From Treponema sp. (GTDB lineage: Bacteria; Spirochaetota; Spirochaetia; Treponematales; Breznakiellaceae), in contig JAITQR010000190.1 of NCBI GenBank assembly GCA_031288815.1, positions 1 through 10,172 of the forward strand: DNA of 10,172 nt. Reading direction: 5' to 3'. The notes beneath the pieces were generated by a model. That model did not search any database. It was not told the DNA's origin and was given only the letters and a program-made list of their open reading frames with translations. A program made the translations under genes and the position numbers. This document shows, piece after piece, positions 3,367-10,172 of this stretch; within the stretch, counting starts at the first letter, position 1; the number at the start of each line of letters is the position of its first letter.

Positions 3367-6045
3367 ATGCGCATTTCCGGTGTTTTTGTGCGGGTTTTTG
3401 TGATGGTCACTGTTCTTGGGGCAATCCTTATCGGGGTTGGGTTGGGGCTCTCCCTGGCGGCCACCGCGAACATCAAAAACCAGGAAAATTTTCACGAACT
3501 GGCCCCCGCCCTGCCCACAAAGATCCTGGACATCAACGGCAACCTGATCACCGAATTCTCCGCCGACGAAAAGCGGGAACTGGTTTCCCTGAGCGAGCTT
3601 CCCCGGCACCTTGTCTACGCGGTTCTGGCCCGGGAGGACCCGGATTTTTACAACCACAAGGGGTTCAGTATCCGGGGTATCGCCCGGGCGGCCTTCGGCC
3701 AGCTTACCGGAAAGAACCTGGGAGGGGGTTCCACTATTACCCAGCAGGTAGCCGGGACGCTCTACACCGACCGGACTGAATATTCCTACTCCCGGAAAAT
3801 CCGGGAGCTCTGGTGGGCCTTCCAGATGGAACGGCGTTATACTAAAAACGAAATCCTCGAAATATACCTGAATTACATGTACATGGGGCCGGGAACCTAT
3901 GGGGTAGAGGCGGCGAGCAAGTACTTTTTCGGGCACAGCGCCCGGGAGATAAGCCTGGCCGAGGCCGCCCTGCTGGTTATCCAGCTTTCCAGCCCCGCCC
4001 GCTACAACCCCCTCAATAATCCCAACGAGGCTATGGACCGGCAGCTTTCGGTACTCGCCAAAATGATCGAGCTGGGCTACGCCACCAGAGAGGAGGCGGA
4101 AGTGTCATTCAATGAGTACTGGGATAACTACGACTACACCAGGGCTTCCACCGCCGCCTACTACAACCGGGAAGACGCCGCCCCCTGGTTCAGCGAGTAC
4201 GTCCGCCGGGAACTGGATACCATGATGTACGGTACCATGGACTACTACCGGGACGGGTATACGGTGCACACCACTCTGGATTTGAAACACCAGGAAGCGG
4301 CCCTCAAGTTTATGACCCAGGGTCTTGAGCGGGCCAACAAGGAATTCTCCAATTCCCAAAAGAACCGCCTGGTGGAAGCCGAACAGACCTATATCCCCAT
4401 CGTAAACCTCCTCTCCCTGTACTTTAACCTGACCGATATCAGCATCACTTCCGCGGCCCAGAACGAGCAGAAAGCCCTGGCCCGCTATACCAAGACGATT
4501 AACCCCATCGTGGACATGGCGGCCCTGGCCTTTGGGCTTCAGGATCTCAAGATCCTCACCAACGTGGGGTTCGGGGAACTCAAGGCCAGTACCGAGCAGA
4601 ATGTGGTGGAAGGGGCCCTGGTCTCCATCGAAAACGACACCGGTTATATTACCGCCATCATCGGGGGTTCCAAGTATGACGAATCGAATCAGCTTATCCG
4701 GGCCACCCAGGGGAATATCCAGCCCGGATCATCCTTTAAGCCCCTCTACTACTCGGCGGCGATAGATTCCCGTAAACTTACCCCCAGTTCCCTAATCTAC
4801 GATGTACCGGTGGTTTTCCATAACGAAGACGGCACCCCTTATATCCCCCTTAACTTCCGAGGCGAGTGGAAGGGTTCGGTACTGGTCTATGAGGCCCTGG
4901 CCCAGTCAATGAATGTCCCCTCCCTCAAGGTGCTGGATACCATCGGCTTTGACGCGGCTATAGACCGGGCGGCGAAACTCTTGGACATTACCGACCCGGA
5001 CCAGATACAGCGAACCTTTCCCCGGGTCTATCCCCTGGGTTTGGGGATCATCTCCGCAAGCCCCCTCCGCATGGCCAGGGCCTTCGCGGTATTCGCCAAC
5101 CAGGGGAGAAACGTTACCCCCATAGCTATCCGCTCCGTGGAAAACCGGAACGGCCAGCTTGTGCTGGACCCGGAACGGGAAGTTAGGGTACGGCAACAGC
5201 GGATGGGAGACGCCTTCCAGGTGGTGAGTCCCCAGAACGCCTACATCATGACCAGCATGCTGAAGAAAACCGTGGAAACGGGAACCCTCTACAATCCCTC
5301 GGGCTGGGGTTCCAAATTTACCTTTAAGGACGCCAACGGAAAAAACTTCAGGATGCCCATGGCCGGCAAGACCGGAACCCCCCAAAACTGGTCGGACGCC
5401 TGGACCGTGGGGTATTCCCCCTACTATACCACCGCCATCTGGTTCGGCTTTGACCGGCCCGGAAATTCTTTAGGGGTAAATCTTACCGGCTCCACCCTGG
5501 CCGGCCCGGTCTGGGCCGACTACATGCGGGAAATCCACCAGGGTCTGCCCCTCAGGGATTTTGTCCGCCCCGCTTCGGGGCTTATCAACGTTACGGTCTG
5601 CGCCAAATCCGGTCTTTTAAAGACCGAGGCCTGCAACCAGGGGGAGCTTACCTTTCCCTTCCTGGAAGGTACCCAGCCGGATCAGTACTGTAACATCCAC
5701 GGCAACACCGTTTATTCCTCAAGGAATTCGATTAACGCCATGGCCGCCAGCGCTCTGGGTATCGACGAGAAGGCACTGATCAATTCCCTTCCCATGCCCA
5801 CCCTGAACCTGGATCTGCTCCCCGCGAGACCCGCGGATCGGAGGAATACCAATCAAACCGGCGCCGGGGCAATAAACCGTGACGCGGCCCGGCGGAACGA
5901 TCCTGTCATTCCGGAGACAGGCGCCGGTAATCCGCTGTTGGACGGTGACGAGGACACGGTGCCCGCGCCTATTCAGGAACCCGCCGCGGCTGCTCCCGCG
6001 GATTACGGGCTGGAACTTCCGGATTACAACCCTTTGCTGGATTAG
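3367..6045 (+). CDS. mrcA: Class A penicillin-binding protein 1A (bifunctional glycosyltransferase/transpeptidase)
   Basis: An 892-residue membrane-anchored enzyme that polymerises lipid II into glycan strands and crosslinks the stem peptides outside the membrane. A short cytoplasmic N-terminus and one TM helix (about 5-33) are followed by a GT51 domain with catalytic Glu90 in REDPDFYNHKG, GGGSTITQQ at 119-127 and KNEILEIYLNYMYMG at about 160-174. The transpeptidase domain has SSFK with nucleophile Ser455, SMN (514-516) and KTGT from Lys668. All catalytic motifs are intact. Between the domains lies an extra stretch of about 85 residues (about 324-406) that is longer than in typical PBP1A. The tail after about 820 is Pro/Ala/Asp-rich and repeats NPLLD (855-859 and the last five residues). 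Three Cys (745, 756, 775) lie beyond the transpeptidase motifs. The start at 3367 is chosen from the promoter position and GGGG at 3358-3361; ATGs at 3295 and 3349 are alternatives. It is the first gene of the right-hand operon. Confidence 0.95.
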   Translation: MRISGVFVRVFVMVTVLGAILIGVGLGLSLAATANIKNQENFHELAPALPTKILDINGNLITEFSADEKRELVSLSELPRHLVYAVLAREDPDFYNHKGFSIRGIARAAFGQLTGKNLGGGSTITQQVAGTLYTDRTEYSYSRKIRELWWAFQMERRYTKNEILEIYLNYMYMGPGTYGVEAASKYFFGHSAREISLAEAALLVIQLSSPARYNPLNNPNEAMDRQLSVLAKMIELGYATREEAEVSFNEYWDNYDYTRASTAAYYNREDAAPWFSEYVRRELDTMMYGTMDYYRDGYTVHTTLDLKHQEAALKFMTQGLERANKEFSNSQKNRLVEAEQTYIPIVNLLSLYFNLTDISITSAAQNEQKALARYTKTINPIVDMAALAFGLQDLKILTNVGFGELKASTEQNVVEGALVSIENDTGYITAIIGGSKYDESNQLIRATQGNIQPGSSFKPLYYSAAIDSRKLTPSSLIYDVPVVFHNEDGTPYIPLNFRGEWKGSVLVYEALAQSMNVPSLKVLDTIGFDAAIDRAAKLLDITDPDQIQRTFPRVYPLGLGIISASPLRMARAFAVFANQGRNVTPIAIRSVENRNGQLVLDPEREVRVRQQRMGDAFQVVSPQNAYIMTSMLKKTVETGTLYNPSGWGSKFTFKDANGKNFRMPMAGKTGTPQNWSDAWTVGYSPYYTTAIWFGFDRPGNSLGVNLTGSTLAGPVWADYMREIHQGLPLRDFVRPASGLINVTVCAKSGLLKTEACNQGELTFPFLEGTQPDQYCNIHGNTVYSSRNSINAMAASALGIDEKALINSLPMPTLNLDLLPARPADRRNTNQTGAGAINRDAARRNDPVIPETGAGNPLLDGDEDTVPAPIQEPAAAAPADYGLELPDYNPLLD

Positions 6046-6050
6046 CGTCC

Positions 6051-6443
6051 ATGCAGATCCCCGTCAAAGACATTATCGTAAAAAAACGTATCCGCAAGGA
6101 ACTGGGCGATATCGAAGCTTTGGCGGAAAGTTTTAAAAAATTCGGCCAGATAAGCCCCATTGTTATAAACAAGAAGAAGGTTCTTATCGCCGGCGGCAGA
6201 CGGCTGGAAGCGGCCAAATATCTGGGATGGAAGACGATCAACGCGGTAACGGCCGAACTAAACGGGGAACTGGATACGCTGGAATACGAGGTGGAAGAAA
6301 ACCTGCAGCGCCGGGATTTTAATCCGGAGGAACTGGCGGAAGCCGCACGGAAAATCCACCGGCTGCGGAACCCGGGTTTTTTGAAACGTATTTGGAACCG
6401 GATCGCGCGATTTTTCAGGCGGTTGTTCAGGATAGAAGATTAG
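6051..6443 (+). CDS. Small ParB/Srx-fold (ParB N-terminal domain) protein with amphipathic C-terminal helix
   Basis: A 130-residue protein. Residues 1-90 match the ParB N-terminal fold: MQIPVKDIIV opening strand, 'IEALAESFKKFGQISPIVI' (about 21-39), the nucleotide-binding box IAGGRRLEAAK (46-56) and ENLQRRDFNPEELAEA (84-99). It stops where ParB proteins normally continue into the helix-turn-helix DNA-binding domain, so sequence-specific DNA binding is not expected. The end (about 108-128) is instead an amphipathic helix: hydrophobic F110, L111, I114, W115, I118, F121, F122, L125 and F126 on one face, and seven Lys/Arg on the other. This resembles membrane-targeting helices, which is inference. 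The gene starts 5 bp after the PBP stop without a clear Shine-Dalgarno, implying translational coupling, and ends 7 bp before the kinase gene. The biological role is unknown. Confidence 0.85.
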   Translation: MQIPVKDIIVKKRIRKELGDIEALAESFKKFGQISPIVINKKKVLIAGGRRLEAAKYLGWKTINAVTAELNGELDTLEYEVEENLQRRDFNPEELAEAARKIHRLRNPGFLKRIWNRIARFFRRLFRIED

Positions 6444-6450
6444 GCGCCCC

Positions 6451-9400
6451 ATGATACAGACGAATTTAATTCGCCGGCTTGAGTTACATATTGAAAAGCT
6501 GCTGACCAAACTGGGGCTTGGTATGCGGGCCAAGCTGATCATTATCTTTGTCATTATCAAGGTAATCCCGCTGATACTCCTTACCGTCACGGCCTGGGGA
6601 CAGGCCCGCCACCTTGGAGACGTGCTGAGTATCCAAACCGAAAAATTAAGCGCCGACGCCAATGAGGCCCTGGGGGAAATGGGGGAAATCGCGGTAGACG
6701 GCTCAATCGCGGCCCTGAATAACCGGACAACCGAGGAACTGGAACGGACCAGTACCGACATGGCCCGGCGGGTAGCGGATTTTCTCTATGACCGGGACAA
6801 GGACGTTCTTTTCCTGGGGAGCCTCGCGCCCTCGGAAAGCCTCTACCGGAATTTTATCCGGGCAAAGACCCGGCCCCGGGTAAAACAGCGGGAATGGATC
6901 CTCTCGGAAGATCAAAAATACTGGATCCCCCGGGAGCCGCTAAAATTTGACGATTATTCCCCTTCCTCCAACCCGGAAAACAACACCAACTACCACAACC
7001 GGCCCCGGGAGCTTTGGGAAACCGAGGAACGCCCCCTGTACCTGGAGATTACCTATGTCGACCTGGAGGGCAACGAGATCATCAAGGTTACCAGCTCCCC
7101 CCAGATGGACAGCCGGCGGAAAAATGTGGCGGATCGGAGAAACACCTACGTCAAGGCGGAAACCTATTTTCCGGAACTGAAAAACCTGAAACCCGGGGAA
7201 ATCTACGTTTCCGACGTGATCGGCGCCTATGTCCGCTCCCGTCTTATCGGCATGTACAATCCGGAAAACGTGGCCGCCCTGGGACTCGACTGGCAGCCCG
7301 GGGAAGAGGCCTACGCGGGGGAGGAAAACCCCCTGGGCAGACGTTTCAAGGGGATAATCCGCTGGGCCACCCCGGTTACCCACAACGGCAGTCCGGAGGG
7401 GCGTATCACCGGCTACGTTACCCTGGCGCTGGATCACGATCACGTCATGGAATTTACCGATCACACCACCCCCATGGGCGAACGCTACGTGGAGATGCCC
7501 AGCGCCTACGAGGGGAATTACGCCTTTATCTGGGACTACCAGTGCCGCAGCATCTGCCATCCCCGGCATCATTCCATTGTGGGCTATAATCCGGAAACCG
7601 GGGAACCGGAGGTTCCCTGGCTGGAGCAAAGCATCTACCAGGCATGGCAGGCCAGCGGGCTCCCCTACACTGAATTCATTAAAGACGTACCGGTCTTTGC
7701 CGATCAGTCCCGGAACAAAAAGCCCGCGCCGGAACTGACCGCCGCGGGGCTCGTGGGGCTTGACGGCCGCTATCTCAACAACGCCCCCCAGTGTACCGGG
7801 TGGTTCGACCTTACCGCCGAGGGAGGCTCCGGTTCCTTCCTGATCCTCTGGAGCGGCATCTGGAAACCCAATACCGCCGCCACCATTCCCTACTACACCG
7901 GGCAGTACGGCAAGACCAAACGGGGTTTTGGCTTCGTGGCCATCGGCGCGGGGCTTGAGGATTTCCAGCGGCCCGCCCTGGAAACCAAAAAGGCGCTGGA
8001 CGAGGTGGTTGCCCAGGCTAACAGCAGCCTCTCCCGATCCGCCCTGGAAACCAGGAAGGCTATATCGGACAATCTGTTGAGTACCGCCCTCAGGCTGTAT
8101 GTCTTCGCCGGCTGCATGATCACCCTGGTGGTCTTAATCGCCATCTGGATGGCCTCGGCGTTTACCTCCAGTATTACCAATCTTATCAACGGCATTTCCC
8201 GGTTCCGGGCGGGAGAACGGCACTTCCGCTTTAACGCGCCGGTAAAAGACGAGCTCGGTATCCTGGCGGATTCTTTTGATGAAATGGCCGACAGCCTCGT
8301 GGCCGCGGACCGGGGCCCGGTGGTCATCGCCAACATGGATCTGGAGATGATCTACATAAACGATCTGGGGCTTGAAGCCGCGGGCCTGGCCAGGGAAGAC
8401 GCTCTGGGGAAAAACTATTACGATTTTAGCTTCTACCCCAAAGATACCGGATACGATCCCGTTAAGGCCCTGCGGGAGGGAAAGGAAACCGATGTTCTCT
8501 ATGTACCGAACCGGGACAGGTACTTTAAGAGCAACGCCACTTACCTCACCGACAAGAAAGGGGGGAACATCGGGTATGTTATCGCTTCCACGGACGTAAC
8601 CGAGATAATCCTCCAGCAGAAAAAAACCGCCGAACAGAAGGTTCTGCTGGACACCATATTCGCCGCCTCCCCGGATCTTATCTGGTACCGGGACGCGGAG
8701 GATCGGCTCCTGGCGGCCAATCCCCGCTACGCCTCCCTGAGCGGCAGGAAAGCGGAGGAACTGGCGGGCTCAAAAGAAATGTACCTGCTGCACCCCGAAA
8801 ATTTTTCCAGCTATAAGGAAATGAAGCGCCAGGTCATTGAATCCCGGAAACCCTACTACTTTGAACAGGACACGGTTTTCGCCGACGGGCACCGGGAAAT
8901 TCTCGATACCATAGTTACCCCTGTTTTTGACGAGCCGGGAAGCTTTATGGGGATCCTGGGATTCGCCCGGGACGTGAGCGCCCGGGTGGCCATTGAGGAG
9001 GAGCTGCGCCATGCCCAGGAAAACCTGGAAAAGGCGGTTCAGGATGCCAACCGGGCTAACGAACACAAGGGTACATTCCTGGCCCGGATGAGCCACGAGA
9101 TCCGTACCCCCATGAACGCCATTATCGGCATGACCGGTATTGTCAGGAAGAAGATCGGTTCCCCCGGCTTTAATCCGGGGGATATACTGGCCAATATCGG
9201 GCAGATAGAGACCTCCTCGCAGCATCTCCTGGGCCTCCTGAACGACATTTTGGATATTTCCAAGATAGAGGCGGGGAAGATAGAAATTATCAATGAGGCG
9301 GCGGATCTCCTCAATCTGATAAACACGGTAAAAACGATTATCCAGCCCCGCTGCGAGGAGAAGAACATCCGGTTCAATTCTTTTACCAATCTTGACACCC

Positions 9401-10172
9401 GGCATCTCTACGAAACCGATACTCTCCGGCTGCGGCAGGTGCTTATCAATCTTTTGGGAAACGCGGTCAAGTTTACCCCCGAGTTAGGCGTAATAGACTT
9501 TAACGTGGTACTGAGGGAACGGAAGGACGGCAAAGCCCTGGTGGACTTCCTCGTCCGGGATACGGGCATAGGCATTGAAGAATCCGCCATAGGCTCCCTT
9601 TTTAAACCTTTCGAGCAGGCCAACAGCCGGATATCCAAGGAGTTCGGCGGAACCGGCCTGGGGCTGGCCATATCCCGCAGCATAATCCATCTTTTCGGCG
9701 GGGATATAACGGTTAAGAGCAGCCTGGGGAAAGGAACCGAATTCAGTTTTAGCCTCTGGTTTACCGAGACCGCCGCCGAAGAGAGCCGGGAACTTGCCAT
9801 AGCGGCGGACCCCAAGGATCTTTTTAAAGGCAGGCGGGCACTCCTGGTAGACGACGTGGAGATAAACCGGGTTATCGCGGTAAGCATGCTCGAAGTTACC
9901 GGCATTGAAATCGACGAGGCCGAGGACGGGGATACGGCGCTTAAAAAGTTCGGGGAATCCCCGGAGAACAGCTACGACATCATCTACATGGACGTACAGA
10001 TGCCCAAGATGAACGGCTACGAAGCCGCCAGGGCTATCCGCGCCATGGACCGCCCCGACGCCCGGACAGTACCCATCGTCGCCTTGACCGCCAACGCTTT
10101 TAAGGACGACATTGAGAAGGCCCTGGAAAGCGGCATGAACGCCCATCTGGCAAAGCCTATGGAGATGGAGAA
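6451..10172 (+). CDS. Hybrid sensor histidine kinase (Cache-like/HAMP/PAS/PAS/HisKA/HATPase_c/REC), truncated by the right edge
   Basis: An open frame of 1240 complete codons with no stop. TM1 is at about 29-48, followed by a very large extracytoplasmic domain of about 500 residues (Cache-like, containing CRSICHPRHH at 365-374). TM2 is at about 549-570, HAMP at about 571-622, and two PAS domains at about 623-722 and 731-845. A short coiled coil (848-872) leads to HisKA with phospho-acceptor His882 in ARMSHEIRTPMN. HATPase_c shows NLLGNAVKF (N1004), DTGIGIE (1037-1043) and GGTGLGLAI (1066-1074). The receiver domain has Asp1134/Asp1135, phospho-acceptor Asp1181, Thr1213 and Lys1235; only its last helix is missing. 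Further REC or Hpt modules could follow outside the window. The start ATG at 6451 follows AGG (6442-6444); Met25 is an alternative. It would autophosphorylate on an extracytoplasmic or PAS signal and pass phosphate to its own receiver. The signal and output are unknown. It is the third gene of the PBP operon. Confidence 0.93.
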   Translation, partial: MIQTNLIRRLELHIEKLLTKLGLGMRAKLIIIFVIIKVIPLILLTVTAWGQARHLGDVLSIQTEKLSADANEALGEMGEIAVDGSIAALNNRTTEELERTSTDMARRVADFLYDRDKDVLFLGSLAPSESLYRNFIRAKTRPRVKQREWILSEDQKYWIPREPLKFDDYSPSSNPENNTNYHNRPRELWETEERPLYLEITYVDLEGNEIIKVTSSPQMDSRRKNVADRRNTYVKAETYFPELKNLKPGEIYVSDVIGAYVRSRLIGMYNPENVAALGLDWQPGEEAYAGEENPLGRRFKGIIRWATPVTHNGSPEGRITGYVTLALDHDHVMEFTDHTTPMGERYVEMPSAYEGNYAFIWDYQCRSICHPRHHSIVGYNPETGEPEVPWLEQSIYQAWQASGLPYTEFIKDVPVFADQSRNKKPAPELTAAGLVGLDGRYLNNAPQCTGWFDLTAEGGSGSFLILWSGIWKPNTAATIPYYTGQYGKTKRGFGFVAIGAGLEDFQRPALETKKALDEVVAQANSSLSRSALETRKAISDNLLSTALRLYVFAGCMITLVVLIAIWMASAFTSSITNLINGISRFRAGERHFRFNAPVKDELGILADSFDEMADSLVAADRGPVVIANMDLEMIYINDLGLEAAGLAREDALGKNYYDFSFYPKDTGYDPVKALREGKETDVLYVPNRDRYFKSNATYLTDKKGGNIGYVIASTDVTEIILQQKKTAEQKVLLDTIFAASPDLIWYRDAEDRLLAANPRYASLSGRKAEELAGSKEMYLLHPENFSSYKEMKRQVIESRKPYYFEQDTVFADGHREILDTIVTPVFDEPGSFMGILGFARDVSARVAIEEELRHAQENLEKAVQDANRANEHKGTFLARMSHEIRTPMNAIIGMTGIVRKKIGSPGFNPGDILANIGQIETSSQHLLGLLNDILDISKIEAGKIEIINEAADLLNLINTVKTIIQPRCEEKNIRFNSFTNLDTRHLYETDTLRLRQVLINLLGNAVKFTPELGVIDFNVVLRERKDGKALVDFLVRDTGIGIEESAIGSLFKPFEQANSRISKEFGGTGLGLAISRSIIHLFGGDITVKSSLGKGTEFSFSLWFTETAAEESRELAIAADPKDLFKGRRALLVDDVEINRVIAVSMLEVTGIEIDEAEDGDTALKKFGESPENSYDIIYMDVQMPKMNGYEAARAIRAMDRPDARTVPIVALTANAFKDDIEKALESGMNAHLAKPMEME

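Noticed and set aside
3262..3936. 224-codon minus-strand frame opposite the PBP1A start
   Set aside because: It runs antisense through the glycosyltransferase domain and has no Shine-Dalgarno or recognisable motifs.
6258..6761. Minus-strand frame opposite the ParB-like and kinase starts
   Set aside because: Shadow frame crossing two well-supported plus-strand genes; Ser/Arg-rich with no domain.
6940..7629. Long minus-strand frame opposite the sensor kinase
   Set aside because: It is antisense to a continuous, motif-bearing kinase frame; its Gly/Val/Phe-rich translation reflects GC-rich codon complement, with no domain seen.

Overview
The window is GC-rich, tightly packed bacterial DNA that holds two divergent gene blocks. 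The PBP1A has a large insertion between its two catalytic domains, the solute-binding protein is PEB1-like, and the multidomain Cache-type hybrid kinase has a familiar look. Together these suggest a spirochaete of the Treponema type (for example a host-gut treponeme). That placement is from memory of family sequences and not from a search.

Left block, minus strand (about 3060 down to 1): a polar/acidic amino-acid ABC importer, in transcription order ATPase (2994-2272), periplasmic solute-binding protein (2122-1301), first permease (945-199) and second permease (202 to beyond the left edge, ATGA overlap). A sigma70-like promoter lies at 3061-3033. It is covered by two 18-bp imperfect dyads whose centres are 20 bp apart and which resemble tandem ArgR/AhrC boxes. 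A 355-bp gap between the binding-protein and permease genes carries three separate inverted-repeat structures.

Divergent intergenic region (2995-3366): the importer promoter and operator, a short-stem inverted repeat, a long hairpin at 3242-3279, a small GC hairpin, and a TTGACA-N17-TAGGCT promoter firing rightward. This second promoter shows that the class A PBP starts at 3367 rather than at the more upstream in-frame ATG at 3295.

Right block, plus strand (3313 to the right edge): a class A penicillin-binding protein (peptidoglycan glycosyltransferase plus transpeptidase), then a 130-residue ParB-fold protein 5 bp downstream that ends in a strongly basic amphipathic helix, then 7 bp later a very large hybrid sensor histidine kinase (TM, about 500-residue extracytoplasmic domain, TM, HAMP, PAS, PAS, HisKA, HATPase_c, REC) that is cut by the right edge. 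The spacing implies one operon joining cell-wall synthesis, a possibly membrane-tethered ParB-like protein and a sensory kinase.

No tRNA, rRNA, CRISPR array, transposase or phage gene was seen.
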